Source: Lentinus brumalis (taxonomy: Eukaryota; Basidiomycota; Agaricomycetes; Polyporales; Polyporaceae). From it: a stretch of 64,000 nucleotides of DNA. The DNA is taken from NCBI GenBank assembly GCA_001792895.1, contig MARA01000021.1, positions 124,001 through 188,000 of the forward strand. Reading direction: 5' to 3'. Positions 1 to 12,755 of the stretch are shown here, in pieces (within the stretch, counting starts at the first letter, position 1; each line of letters opens with the position of its first letter). The position numbers and the translations under genes are program-made. Below the pieces are notes generated by a model. It was not told where the DNA came from. It saw only the letters and a list, made by a program, of their open reading frames with translations, and ran no database searches.

Positions 1-103
1 GTCGACGATTGATGGCTACCTCAATGCGGCGGCGTTAGAGGTCAACTTTGCAACGGGTGCTCGGAAGCGCGGTGTCATTGGCGGACGCAGACGTGCGCAC
101 TAG
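1..103 (+). CDS. Tos1-like cell-wall protein, 3' end only
   Basis: Reading from base 2 gives the last 33 codons of a gene that begins outside the window, ending in TAG at 101-103. The peptide contains DGYLNAAALEVNF followed by a basic tail (RKRG, GGRRRAH). This lines up with the C-terminus of the complete Tos1-like gene at 55945-57227 (EGYLNAPAMTVVF, then KRAP and HKRRRHWH), so it is probably a paralog. Known of the family: fungal Tos1/YJL171C proteins are secreted, wall-associated beta-glucan-related proteins. Only this tail is visible, so the call rests on similarity to the second copy. Confidence 0.6.
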   Translation, partial: STIDGYLNAAALEVNFATGARKRGVIGGRRRAH

Positions 104-258
104 TAGTGGTGCTTCGTCAAGGCTGCCGTAGTATTAGTACCATAAACGCTGTCGCCATAATCCTATCTGCCCCTTTATTCGTTCTTCATTCTGAGTCGAG
201 GGCTGGACTTTGCAGCTTGCGGTTCCGGCGCGAAGTGGAGCTCTCTGGACTGGCCAGC

Positions 259-263
259 AAAAA
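259..263 (-). terminator. Pol III oligo-T terminator of tRNA-Asp
   Basis: Five T residues on the minus strand lie about 22 nt after the tRNA 3' end, as expected for RNA polymerase III termination. Confidence 0.6.
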
Positions 264-284
264 GAAGACAATGGAATTATCTCA

Positions 285-375
285 CTCTCTGTCGGGGAGT
301 CGAACCCCGCTTTCGCGCGTTCAGCGGACTAGTGGCCGTGACAGGCGCGTGTACTAACCGATATACTAACAGAGA
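285..375 (-). tRNA. tRNA-Asp (anticodon GTC) with a short intron
   Basis: On the minus strand the 5' acceptor strand TCTCTGT (375-369) pairs perfectly with ACAGAGA (292-286). The T-arm CGGGG-TTCGACT-CCCCG is perfect. The D-arm GTAT/GTAC closes, and the anticodon stem CGCGC/GCGCG is perfect around CT-GTC-A. About 19 nt sit between base 37 and the 3' anticodon stem, which is the canonical place for a nuclear tRNA intron. Total length is 91 nt including the discriminator G. An A5 run on the plus strand (T5 on the minus strand) just downstream serves as Pol III terminator. Confidence 0.9.
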
Positions 376-1534
376 TGTGTGTCCTTCAGATCTTGCATTG
401 ACTAGGCGGTATCGACCCTCACCTAACCCCATTCGACCTTCACCTTCTAGCAGTCTACCCATACTTGCCCGCTACGGCCACCAAATGACCAGCCACAAGC
501 CCCCAGACACTTTCCCCAGCCGCACGCGAGTATTGCCACGACACCCGACAGGTTCAACCGCATACCTGACCGGTGTCGTTCGCTTCCAGAACCCAGGCAG
601 AACGCACTAGTACTCACTTTTGACACACTTCAAGTAAGTATTGGCGTCGACCATGTTGCCGCGGTGCAATTGTGCATGCCTACAGACGCGAAAGAATGAC
701 TCGGAGCTGTGGTGCGATATCGCTAGCTCGCAGCTGGAGGAGTACGCCCCGACGACGCCGGCTCCAACCCCTACCACAGGTAAACGGGATGCCGCATCGT
801 CCGAGGGGCATGCAAAGATCCAGGTTAAGCTAAACTTCCTTGGTCCTGGTGGACGCCGCTCAGGCCTCCTCGAAACAGGGGTTTTTGAGCTGAGCCTGGG
901 ACGTTTGTATCCCTTTCACTGATCGAGTTTTTGGCTGGTGCATGTCGTGAGGCAGAATGCGCTGAAGTACTGCTGGGCAGGCTCGCGTGCGGATTACAGG
1001 CGCTCGAAGACGGCGTCGCGCAAGACGTGAGGCCGGTGATCACTGGTGTATCGCTGGGCGCATGCCTCATTTTCTTCGGACCCATCTGGTGGCTGTCAGT
1101 ATTCGCTTTCCGTGTTCTCTTGTGGTTTTGTTCGCGGTGACGTCTCATGCTGTTGTCGTATCCGCTCTGTAGCATCTCTCTTCTGCTATCCATCATCCTG
1201 CACCTGCACCTGCACCTGTAAGTAGTCTCGTCTGCTGCGACACATGCCTATAGATTGCGTACTTCTTCAGGAACTGTATCTGCGCGTGCACTGTCGACAC
1301 GTAGTGGACGAGTGGCCAGGTCAGGTATTGCTAGTGTCCACTTGTGCGCAGGGGGCATTGATATGATACACGTACTAGAGCGATACATTAAGTAGCTGTT
1401 CTACCGAAAGCGTCCGAGGAGATACGGAGCATCCGATCCAGAGCCCATCATCCTGCCATAGTATAAGCACGTCCTCGACCACCACATCCCACAGATGATA
1501 ACTGCATGCATAAAGCACGATACTACTACTTTTC
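376..1534. other. intergenic, no supported gene
   Basis: Short frames occur on both strands but none shows codon bias, splice structure or a family motif. A short hexanucleotide repeat (CACCTG, about four units, near 1201-1220) is the only visible structure. The stretch lies between the tRNA and the 3' end of the F-box gene. Confidence 0.5.
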
Positions 1535-4460
1535 TCACTCGTAACACAGTATGAAGATCTTCCCGTCCCGCACCGAGATGATGATCGCGCCCTGGCTCTG
1601 GTCGATGTTGATCGTCTCCACCGTGTCCAAGTCGAGCTCGTCCGGGACGTCGAGCGTGTGCACGACGCCCTCGAGCGACGCCGCCGTGCGCCCCCCGCCG
1701 TACGTCATCTCCTCCCGGTCGGTCGTCACCGGGGGAAACGTGACGAACCGCAGCCGCTTCTCGTCGCGCTCCAGCTCGGGCGGGTACGTGAACTCGACCC
1801 ACACCGCGTGCCCGAAGTCGACCGCCATGAGCGGCCGCGGGCGCTCCTGCGCGCCGTCCGGGTCCATGTCGTCGTCCATCCCGTCCAGGACGCACACGAC
1901 CTCGAACGGGTCCGAGACGTACCAAAGGCGCATCATCGGGGTTTCGATGGTGCCCGTTCTGTGGGTGGGCGAGGCGGATTCTCGGGCCGCGAGGCCGGTC
2001 CACGCGTCGTAGTCGGACGATGTCGCTGTCGACGACGACGACGAGGCAGTCGTGCTGCACGCCACGCCGTTCTCCAAGGGCTTAGCAAAGCCTTTGACAG
2101 GCGCGTGCATGTCGGCGGCTGCTTTCGCTGCGGCCACAGGAAAATGGACGAGGTCTCCTGGCTCGATGAGGGGCACCTTGAAATAGTGCTGGGCGAGGAC
2201 GTAGCGTGTGCGATGTGTGTCCGGCTCGTGATCGGCGAGAAGTACGACTGTGCAGCTGAGCTTTGGCACGGACGCAAGTGTTGGCCACCACTGCCGGACG
2301 AAGTGCGCGCTCTCCGGGTACCATGGGGGGTATGGAAACGGGTTGGAGTCCGAAACTGTGCCAGAATCGTCGTCCTCGATGTCACCGTTAGGCTCGCCCT
2401 CAGCTTCAGGGTCCGGACCATCGATGTCGTCATCGTTAAGAGCGTCGTCGACGTCCAGGTCTGCTATTGACGCGGGAGACGGCGAACGTGTGTGTGGAGG
2501 GAAGATGAAAGGCGCGGACATTGTCGTGACAGGACCTAGTCGCTCGGAGATGCTCGGAGTGAACGTGCTGGCGGTCGATGATGGTCGTACGTGTCCCTGT
2601 AGGGTGGAGATCGGATAAAAGTACTGGTGCGCGATGTCGCTCTCCTCCGAGTGGATCACGATCTGGTCCTCATAGAGGATACACGACCAGTTCGAGGACA
2701 TCGACTGCACGAGGTGAGATGAGGACGAGCTGGTAGAAGAAACAGACGCGACACGCACACATTCGATACCGGTGTCGACGAAGACGTACTCCTCCTTGTC
2801 CCAGTCCAGTAGCGCGTACAGGCCGATCGTGTTCGAGCTGGACACCCAAACAAACGCGGACAGTAGTCGTGACGACGGGTCCAGCAGGAAGACGTTCATG
2901 ACGACGCCGATAGTCTTGAACAGCGCCAGCTCTGAGAACTGCGGCTCACCGTCATCCGGGAACTCCAGCTTCATGAGGACGAACTCCATGACGCGGTCGT
3001 CGAACCTGCCTGCGCGTCAGTACTTCCACCTCACGCGCAACACAGCGCACTCACGACCGCTGCAGGATCTTCGCCATGGTGAAGAAGACCGTCCGGATGT
3101 CGAACTCGACCCTGCACTTCCAGAGCTCCCAGCGCTCCTTCGGGTCCCACTCCGCAAGGCAGATATCTCGATGGACGTCCCAGCAGACCACCTTCCCGCT
3201 CTTCGTCGCGCACAGGCTGTAGCTCGACGTGATCGGGGACAGCCAGTCGACCTCCTCATTCGGCGGTGCGCTGATGACCTTGTACCACTTCCGCGAGCTG
3301 CTGCCGGCGCCGTCGGGGGTGTTCAGGTATGGCGAGGACGTCGACGGTCGCGGGCCGCGCGTGAGCCAGGCGTACTCTAATCGCGTCGCGTGGTTCACCG
3401 CATCTACTAGCTGCTCGTCGGAGAGGTCGGAGAGCCGTTGGAATCCGTGGAGGGGGAGGGCGCGACATCTCTTGAGCAGCGCGGAGGCTAGGTTACGATA
3501 TACCGGGCGTGTGGTGGCGAAAGCATGCAGAGATTTGCAAGACTGTCACAATCGAGTAAGTTCGGGCACGAGCAGAACGGGGAGACGAATGGAAGGTTTG
3601 CCCGCTTCAGGACGTCAGTTCGACCGGGATGTCTGTCCGGCGGACAGTCCGCGCATTCGCGTCGACCACCCAGGGTGTCTCAAGTCACGGGCCGCCGAAC
3701 TGGCTGCTCTCCCCGACGCTCCCGAATCATGTCACGATCAGCCAACCGGAGTTCAACGCGACGCAACAAGCTCATGGGGATAGTGAAGGTCCTGGTCGCG
3801 CAACTGGGGAATCATGTAGCGTATGGTCATGGCGGCGAGCAAGGCATCGGGACTTGGCGGTCAGGCGCGCCATCCGTCACTGCAACTTGTATGTGACTTC
3901 TGCGCAGGGCTCGATGGCTTCGTACGACGAGCAATGCGGCGGACAATTCCTAGGTCGCTGGCCCCGGATCTGGCCACCGTCACGCCGCAGCGGAGCGCAT
4001 TGACTATGGGAGCGCCACAATAGTGTCAAGAGCTGACCCTTAGGTCACGCAGCGTGGCTGGTGATTCAGGATGGGGGGAAGGGGGGGGGGGTTAAATGGC
4101 CCACGAAGGTGGTGACAACGACAGCACGCGTTCATACTGCATGCCATGTGGCCCACACAGTCCCATCGAGTAGTAACACGATGTACGACGTACGCCACGG
4201 ATCCGCTTTCGAAGGGGGAGGGGAGGCAGTCTTTAAATGTGCAAGAGGATTGTGGACCGAGCTCTGGGACTCGTATGCAGACGTACAAGGAAGCGATTGC
4301 AAGCCACATCACGACGAGCACTCACCAGCTGAATAGCAGAGATATCACGAAGCTCTAGATGGCGCGCAATGTTGAGCAGGAGATCATACGGGAGAGTCGC
4401 GAGGGAAGTCATGTCCTGGGATTCAGAGGTATCGTCGGAGTCGGTGGAGAACGCGGACAT
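1535..4460 (-). CDS. F-box protein (about 697 aa)
   Basis: Three exons on the minus strand: 4460-4326, 3542-3055 and 3005-1535. The phases join exactly (135+488+1471 nt = 698 codons). The N-terminus carries an F-box (LATLPYDLLLNIARHLELRD, residues about 20-39) completed after the first intron by SCKSLHAFATTRPVYRNL. F-box proteins recruit substrates to SCF ubiquitin ligases through Skp1. The long C-terminal part resembles the WD-like or unassigned C-terminal region of the large basidiomycete F-box families. It includes a Ser-rich acidic stretch around residues 370-420. The second intron (50 bp) is typical. The first is 783 bp, far above the local norm of 45-65 bp, and holds a dispersed 42-bp sequence. 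Start chosen at MSAFSTDSDD; a GTATATAC box lies about 22 bp upstream of it. Confidence 0.8.
3543..4325 (-). other. oversized 783-bp intron of the F-box gene
   Basis: It has a GTGAGT donor at 4325 and a GTGACAG acceptor at 3543. Typical introns in this window are 45-65 bp. The interior contains an 11-G homopolymer (4081-4091) and, at 3614-3655, a 42-bp sequence shared with an intron near 53.7 kb. No reading frame with recognisable protein character was found. An inserted, decayed repeat is the likely reason for the size. Confidence 0.55.
3614..3655 (+). repeat. 42-bp dispersed sequence, copy 1
   Basis: By eye 38 of 42 bases match the minus strand of 53655-53696. The core TGTCCGGCGGACA is nearly palindromic (GTCCG-G-CGGAC). 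It lies antisense in the long intron of the F-box gene. Confidence 0.6.
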
Positions 4461-5538
4461 TCCAGGGCTGTCCGCAGCTGGTATATACGTCGGAGCCGTC
4501 AGTCGTCGTGAGCAAAGCGACAAGAACAAAGCGAGAAAACAAGGGAAGACAGAGTAGGATGTGGAAGAGGACAAGGTCCTCGCGTCGACGCTGTCGCGGC
4601 ACAACGCCCGCCTTGACCATAGGCGCCCGCAGTCGCCCGGGACCTCCGCGTGCATCTATCCTGCTGTCTGGTCTCATTCAGGACAGATTTTGGCGGTGGT
4701 TATGTTTCAAATGCGAGAAAGAGGGTGAAGCTGAAGGAACGAGCTACATACATGATACAGGACCCTACTCGAAGGTCTCTGATCGTCTTCGGGTAAGGAA
4801 GGCGCTTCCCACGATCCATCTGTGCTAGTACACATCAACTCTCTTGCAGAACTCAGCCATCCATATCTTACTCTGCATCAGCTTGTACTCTACAACCTCG
4901 ACGGAAATCCTGCAAATATATCAAGAGCACCTGGCGAGAGGAACTCGAAGAGTGAAAAGTGGCCAGTCGCGCAGGCGGCCTATATATGGGCATACGGCAT
5001 CTGTAGCAGCTACATAGTCGCTGGCGGATGTATCGCTGACCTTCCACCGTCCACCGAGGTACGCGTTGAGTTATCTCTACGATGACCGAGACGTCTTCAT
5101 AACTTGCAGAAAGATACCCAACACGAAGACCACCGAACCCCGACGACGATCCCACCGGACACGCTCCTTCAAGCTTCATCGCCTTCCTCTCATCGTGCCC
5201 TTACGATCCCTCACCACTTCAGCCAGCTTTGCTACCCGCTACGCTCGTTTTTTATAGACTATAGCTCTGGCTATGGCCCCGCGCAGAAGTGTCTCCAACA
5301 CGCTCAGTCCACCTGAGGCAACGACGCCCTCTCCCTCCTCCCCGCGAGCTTCCTCAGCACCCCGCGCTCCGCCTCTCCCTCCAACAGCTTCACGGCCTTT
5401 ACGAACAAATGGTTCAAGCGTTCGAACTCTGGCGGGCAGGGCCGGACGTCGATTAGCTCGAGCGAGCCGCGTTCGAGCACAAGCTCGAGCTCGACGCGTA
5501 AGCACAAGATATCGCACCCGACCGATCCGCGCCCTATC
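4461..5538. other. divergent intergenic region between F-box gene and RhoGAP gene
   Basis: About 1.1 kb shared by two outward-pointing genes. It contains TATA-like boxes GTATATAC (4481-4488) and TATATATGG (4981-4989), and a TTTTTTATAGACTATAG stretch near 5248-5265 that could serve the RhoGAP gene. No supported coding region was found. Confidence 0.5.
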
Positions 5539-8500
5539 ATGGACACCTTAGGGCTCCCAAACCGAGGAGGACTGGGTATGCATGCGGCGAGCAGGTGAGT
5601 ACTTGGTTTCTTCCCCTCTTCGTTCGCCTGGCGCGTTCCTGGCGTTTGCGTGGTTCCGCCTTCCCTTGCACGCCCGCAATTCAGCAATTCCCGGCGATCC
5701 TGCATGCCGGTTGTCGTCCATCTTGTTTCAAATTCGATGTTGCAGACGCTTGGACCCTGTCATGTCGATGGAGAAGTGTCCGTGGGGCATACCGATCACC
5801 GGACCATGGATGCCAATCTCGACCTTCCGCTACCCTTGAAGCAGGGGGGCGCCTCGCCCGAGTATCGACACTCGCCTTTTGATGAACATCGGCGAGGGGT
5901 ATGGCTAGCCAACGCTCGTTGAGAAGCCGACCTACCTACCCTCCTACCCCGGTTCTTCGTACCCCATGATGTCGGACTCGGGATTGCTGACCATGTAAAT
6001 CCTCAGATCTGTGGCCGACTTGTCGTTAGCTCGGACAACCACCGCCGTGCCAGATTCAAGACCACATGCGTTTCGGACGCCCTCTCATCAAATGTCGCAA
6101 GGCGGCTTGGGGGACCTCAGTGCGCTGAAGAGCAAGCCGTGGTCCAAGTCCGCGGACGACCTTGGCAAGCTATCCCCGACCAACACCAGCCCCAAACTCT
6201 CCCCCATTGACACCACTCTCTACCAGAAGATCAGGACGTACCGTAGCGACAGTGTGAGCAGCAGTGCTGCTCCTTCACCTTCACCCCTCCCTTCGCCCTC
6301 CGCCTCTTCCTTCAACATGAACTACCCCTTCCCCGTAATATCTGCAGATGTCTCCGCCTCCCCGCCCAAGAACACGCGCCTCGTCCCTCCCATCTCCAAC
6401 CCCTCCCCAATTACGCCTCCGCTAACGCCTTCATCATCGACCTCGTCGCACGTACACTCACGCTCGCATTCATTTACGCCCCGTCTACCGTCCAAGCTGT
6501 CCGGACCGATGTCGGGCCTTGTCCCGCCAAGTCCGAAGCGTAAGGGATCCGCGTCGTCAGAGTCGCGCGAGCCAGAGCGCGACAAGGGTTCATCCAGCAG
6601 CGGTGCATCTGGACGGTCACCCTTCCCCTTCGGCTTCGGGGCTGGAATTGTCAAGACACCTCCCGCCATGAACGTCCCCGAGGGCCACGCCGCTTTGAAT
6701 GCGCCGCCCCCGTCGCTCCTCTCCCCTCCGAGGATCGTCGAGCCGGATGAGGGCGGTGACAGACGCGCCTCACAGATGGTCCAACATTCCGGGTTCATCA
6801 ACCGCATGGCCGAGTTTTCGCCTGCGATGCTCAACAACCGTGCACACCAGGCGTACATGGCCGGAGGCGCACAACAGGCCCTCGCGAAAGGCTGGAAGCC
6901 GTTCAAGCTCGTGTTGAAGGGATCGAAGCTGTACTTTTACAAGCCGCCGAGCGATCGCAGTGCGGGCATACGCGAGCTGTTCCCGACAGAGCTCGTAGCG
7001 GTGCTTGAGGACGAGACGGGTGCTCCCGACGTGGGCGTGAACGTTCACGACGCGGAGATAGACATGGGCGGCCGTGGCGGCAAGGGTAAGGAACGAGAAG
7101 AGATGCGCAGACGACGAGCGTACTGGGGGCGCGGAACGCACCCGTCTCTTGTGGTGCTGGGTAAGGATGTAGAGAAGGGAACGACCGAGGCTCTTGTGCA
7201 CGAGGCTGTGTTCGCGACGACTTTTGCCGTATCCCGGACGGGGTCCTCAGAAGACGGCGCGCGGTACAGGCCGGAGTGGCGCGAGTTCGCGGCTACTGTG
7301 GTGTTCGGCCTGCCGTCGCTAGTTGGTAAAGCTGCATTCGAGGCCGAGTTCCACAGGAGCGCGTCGAACCTGGTGAACGGCGCAGCGGACGAAGTGCGTG
7401 AGGAGGAAGTGAAGAGGGTCGAGTGGCTCGCGGGGTGTACCTCGACTACCACGGGGCTCCCTCGAGCCAAGGGTCTTGGGACTCGTGGTGTAAAGACATC
7501 TCCCCGAACTTTTCCCCGGTGCGTACCAAAGCGGCGGTCCCACAGCCGTCCTCGTCGCAAACGACACCCACTCCGTCGCACCATGTTCCTACCGGGCTCG
7601 GCTCCGAGGACGTCTCCCCCAATATGGCCGGTGGCTCTCCCCGACCAGGTCCGAGTGACAGCAGAATGGAGTCTATCATCGAAGCTCTTGGCGGGGCAGG
7701 TGCTCCAGAACACTCGCTCAGCCCGGACTCCCTCAGGAACGCCCTCGAAGAGGAAGGTCTTTCGCGGGATGTTCTACTATCCCTCGACCCTGCTCTTATC
7801 GCACGCTCGTTCGCTGCGTGCCAGAAGGCCGCACTGCAGAAGGTCCCCGACGACTTCACGGCGGAGTATGTGCTCGTCCCCGGTCCACAAGACCCCGGCG
7901 AGGCGACTTCGACGTCGACTTCTGCATCCGCTGCACACACGCTCCTGCCGTTCCTCGGAAACGACCAACAACCGCATTGGTTGACGCGCCTGGTTCTCAT
8001 ACAGGTGCTTGTCCCCGAACCCGCAAACACGGTACACATGCCCTCGATCGACGGTCGAAACGCTAATGCCCCACGTTCACACTCACGTTCGGAGGTCATC
8101 TCTGCGTGGGCTCGCATCGGAGAGCTCGCACGCCGCGGTGGGGACGAGTGCTCGTGGAGAGCCATCATGGCTGCACTGTGCTCACGTCCCATCGCCCGGC
8201 TGGACAAGGTATGGAGACGAGTAGATGCGGAGGCGCTGTCTGCCGTGCAATGCTGGGTACAGATCCTCGTGCGGGGCGACCGGCCCACTCCCACGGCGCC
8301 CCTGGCCTTCCCGTGGGCCGGCGACGCCGAGCGAGACATCCGCGAAGCTCTCGAGAAGGCACGGGGCGGGGAAGCGGAGGAGTGGGCGGTTGCGTGCCTG
8401 CGTATGGCGCGCGAGAAGTTTGACGGGCTACGGACTACGTTTGCGTTGTGTAGGGCCCAGGGACAGACGCAGACGGAGAGCGCACCTGCTGATCCCCGGG

Positions 8501-11500
8501 TGGATGTTTTGCTCCGGCACTGGAACGATCTGTCTGCGGACACTCAGACTCGAGGGCTCGCAGCGAAGTTTTTGAGGTATGTGGACACACCGCCACGTCC
8601 TCCTGCGGTGATTATGCGATCTCACGCTTTCAATAGGGTCGAACAGTTCATGTCACTCTCTCTCGCAGCCGAACCGCGGCGAAGAGGCTTATTTGAGCCG
8701 CACTTCTGGTCCCGGCTGTCCCAACAACCCACGGTGCATCCCCTGGTGGCGCTACTGTTCCCCGAACCGCTTCCCGCTGTTTGCTTCGTGAATCGCCAGC
8801 AGATCGCCCGCGGCAGACTCGATAGTAGTGCTTCCCTCAATCTACCGGACATCCGCGACCTTCGCCTGCAACCTGACGGCGACAAGACCATCCGTGGAGA
8901 ACGCCCGAAGCTGGCGGGGCTTGACATAGGTGGCACCCTCATCCCTGTATTCGATGGCGAGCTGTTGTTGTTAGTGCAACCTGGGGGAGACCCCGTGTCC
9001 GGGTCCCGACCGGGCTCCCGTGCACCGTCGCGTCCTCCCAGTCGGTCCGCCGCGGACTCGCCGGTGGTAGAGAAGATGTTCAGCCGGCAGCCATCCATCC
9101 GTGTGACGCCAAGCTCCTCGCATGGCCACGGAACCGCCGAACGTAAGTCAAGCCTGGCGCGCCGCAACTCCCTGCCGTCAATGTCGCGCAGAACAAGTCT
9201 GATCGGGGCGGAGGTGGTATCGGAACGACCGCTGCGTGTTGTCGTGCAAGCTGGCACCCTGGACCGCCTCGTTGATGTACTGGTGCATGGACTACAGGGC
9301 GTGTCAGTGTCAGTGGCCGATGACAACGGAGAGATACCGCTGACGGACAGGAAGACGAGGGAGGTGAGGGTGGACATGGAAGACTTCTCGCACGTCTGGT
9401 GGAATGTCTATCGCAGCTTTGTGAAGCCTGAGGTCCTGTTTCAGGTACGTCAACTTCTTCGCAGCTTACGTTCGAATGTCATGAGCTGACACACTGGTTA
9501 CAGCTCCTGCGGAAACGCTATGTTGGCGCTCATCAGCCAGGACACTCTCTGACGCCGGACGAGGTCTCACACGTCGTGCGGTTGCGGCTTGAGGTCCTGG
9601 AGACGTTGGGAGAGTGGATCACCCAAGGAGGCGGCGCCCAGGATGCACTCGACGATGCTACCCTGTATGAAGCTCTCCTGGCGTTCCTGACGCAACCAAC
9701 CGAGCAGAAGCTGCTGGAAAGCATTCCCGACCAGGAGTCGGACGCAGGCCAGGCTCTGAGGGCGCTGGAAGTGACACGGAAGACCCTGCTCGTGTCGTTC
9801 CGCTCTCAGACAATGCGGCCCATTCCTCGCTCAGCGTCCGCGCCTGAGCCTGTCAACGATACCCTGAGTGTCGGCAACCATACCATTGAACTGCCCGATA
9901 TTGATCACCTTGATCCGGAGGAACTTGTCAACACCCTCAATTCCATGGCGTCCGCGACATTCCGCAACATGACGCAAGAGGTATGTTTCATCCTATCACA
10001 GATCGAATCGTGCGGACTGACAGGTGAAACCTTCGACTATAGGACCTACTCACGACTGCCGAGCTATTCGAACTGCAATCGGCCGACCGTACAGGCTGGT
10101 TCCTGAGCCGAGACCCAAGCTCTATCGCTGACGAGGTCGAAATCCAGTCAATGAGCTCCTACGTGCTCGAGGTCGAGCCATCAACGCTCATCTCGGAGCT
10201 GACGCAGGACACGCTCTACCGTCTTCTCCCGCCCGCCGTCCGCAGCTGCATCCGTGCCTTCGGGATATTGCGCAAATGGCTGATCGCGAAGCTCGTCGCT
10301 CTCCGGATAGGCATCCAGGCACGGCAGCAACGGATGGACCTCATGCTCAGGGCGATAGAGGTCGCCCGCCTGCGGAGCATTGACGGGGACAACGCGGACG
10401 TTTCTCCTTCTGAGCGCCCCTGCGTCCGTTCTTTCGTCGAGGCGATCCTGACTTCCGCCGTGTTGAGCGTAGAGAGCCGGACGTTCCAGCGGGCGTGGCT
10501 GGGGGTGGCAATGGCGCGGGGGACGGGCTGCGACACCCTCGCTGCGTACCTGTCGAGGCCGGTGGTCAAGAACGTGACGACGAGAGGGACGCTTACGGCC
10601 GACATCGGCTGGTTGATGGAGAAAATACTCGAAATTATCAGCTTGCCGGACGTGCTCGAGTCGCCTTCAGAGGAGAAATTCGTTGTAGTCAACTTCGAGA
10701 AGCGGAGGTACGTCTGCTAAGTGGCCTTCTGCTCCAGAGTCTTTCTCATCTCGAGGTGTAGGTCCCTGCATACGCTGCTTGCAAATGCGACTGGCACGCT
10801 CAGTCGACGACAGCGCCGACGCGAGGGCGACCGCCGGGAGTTCGAGAGGCTGAACAACATGGAGAGGGAGCTCAGCGCTGTCCACTTCGACATGAGGGCG
10901 ATACGAGAAGAGGCGCACCGCGAAGCCAACCAGCTCGGCATGTCCACTAGCAAGCGCGGGCAGCGGCCCTTCCAGCTTCTGGTCGCGCAGCAGCAAGAGA
11001 AGAACCGGCGCGACAGACTCTGGCGGGATCGGCTGTGCAAGGAGAAGCGGCAGGAGCAACAGCGGCACGACCGACGGGAGGAGCAACTCAACCTTGCGAT
11101 GACCCAGCGGCGGCCGAACCCCGTCATGCCGAAGGCCCACCGGAACAAGAAGAGCATGTCGTCGGCGTTCTTCCAGCTCATGCGGCCCATATCGAGCGCC
11201 TTCATGTTGGACACGATGTCGGGAAGCCCAGGAGTGAAGCGCACTCCGGCGGAGCTGGATTTCCTGCCTTCGGGCAAGCCATCGCTCGTGGTGAGCGTGG
11301 CGGGCGCGCGGGTCGCGGCGTTCATCAATAACGAGCGCTCGTTCGTGTTCCAGCTCGACGCGGAGGATGGCGGGCACTACCTGCTGCAGGCCGCGAGCCA
11401 GCAGGAGATGCGCAAGTGGATTGAGACCATCGAGCGTGTGGCGAAGATGACGGCGAAGCGGCGGCTGACGTACATCGGCCAAAACGTCAAGATGCAGATG

Positions 11501-12755
11501 TCAGACGACCTCCTGGCGAAGCCGGGGGCGGCGACACGCGACCCTGTGGCGGGTACGTACTATGTCTGCTTCTCTTTCGCCTTGTGTTCTGCTCCTTGCT
11601 TTTATCCGTTACTTCCTTTGGAGCGACGTATTGACACCATGATGTTGTTCACAGTGTTCGGCGTCGACTTGGACTTCCTGCTGCAGCGTGAAGCTGTGGA
11701 CGGCGAGGTGCCGCCAGGCACAATTCCGTCGGTTCTCGAGAGGCTGATACACGAGGTCGAGCAGCGTGGCTTGTCGGAAGTGGGCATTTGTGCGTTGTTC
11801 CTCCTCTACCTTGATTAGTGGCTGTCCTGACCCAGGCTGTAGACCGCATTGCTGGCGCACACTCGGAGGTCAACGCCCTGAGGGATGCACTCAACAGGGG
11901 TAAGCTTGCATATTCGTCGACCATGCCCTTGGTTATGGCGCTTACCACGCTTCCTTACAGGCGAGTGGCCGATATCAGAATGCACGGACATTCACGCGGT
12001 GTGCGACCTGATCAAGTCATGGTTCCGCGTGCTGCCTGGCGGGCTGTTCCCGTCGGAGTCGTACGCGGCGATACTGAGCGCAGCTGGTGCGCATCTTGCG
12101 ATCTTTGTGTGTGTTTGTGGGTGCTGAACGTGCCGCCGCCACAGGTCGGGACGACGTGGATCTGCAGGAGAAGGTGGCGAACGTCCGAGATGTCGTGCAT
12201 GGGCTGCCCTCAGCGAACTTTGACCTCCTCAAGCGGATAATCGAGCATCTTGACAGGTACGTTCGCGTCCATGAGTTAGAATAGAGTCTGACTGAATGGT
12301 TGTTCTCCAGGGTGACCGACTACGAGGACAGCAACCAGATGACGGTCGATTCATTGTCGACGGTGTTTTCGCCCAACCTCCTGCGCTCGAGCAATGGCGA
12401 TGTCGGGACGTTCTTTAGCAACATGGCGGCCAGCCACCGGGCGACGAAGATGCTCATACTGCATGTACGTGTACTCTGCCTGCCCTCTCTGTCCCTCCTA
12501 AATCGCCTTGCTCATACGGCAATCCCGTAGTATCACGTCATCTTCGATAGCGAGGGCGAACACGAGCATGAAGCTGAGCTGGACCAAGAGCACGACGAGG
12601 GCGAGTTCGACGAGCCGATACCAGAAGAGGATGAGGAAGACGAGGAGATCTTCGACTCGGCCGACGTGCTCCCGCCGAAATTGCCGTCGTCGGGGCCGCC
12701 AGTGCTGAGCATCAACCTTGGAAGCCCCGCGTCGTTGTCGTTCAACATCCCATAG
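5539..12755 (+). CDS. Bem2-like Rho GTPase-activating protein with PH and RasGEF domains (about 2,096 aa)
   Basis: Exons: 5539-5594, 5845-5898, 6007-9444, 9504-9980, 10043-10707, 10762-11552, 11655-11789, 11843-11899, 11961-12086, 12145-12256, 12311-12464 and 12531-12755. All phases fit except one missing base near 7435. Order of regions: Ser/Pro-rich N-terminus; a PH domain (about 6870-7430, KGWKPFKLVLKGSKLYFYK); RasGEF-like segments (about 8090-8220 and 10100-10560); a second PH domain (about 11270-11480); and a RhoGAP domain split over the last exons. The RhoGAP domain holds the arginine-finger motif EVGIYRIAG, so it should be catalytically able. The protein ends in an acidic tail. Known of the family: Bem2-type proteins turn off Rho GTPases in polarised growth and morphogenesis. 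The start M-D-T-L-G-L-P needs two longer 5' introns (250 and 108 bp), and that end is less certain. The GGGG run at about 7435-7438 needs one more G to stay in frame. Confidence 0.85.

Noticed and set aside
1200..1222. CACCTG hexanucleotide repeat
   Set aside because: Only about four units, an ordinary microsatellite.
7486..7545. A 56-bp GTAAAG...CACAG intron as explanation of the RhoGAP frame break
   Set aside because: It would also restore the frame, but it discards YLDYHGAPSSQGSWDSWCKD, which looks like real protein; a missing G is the simpler reading.
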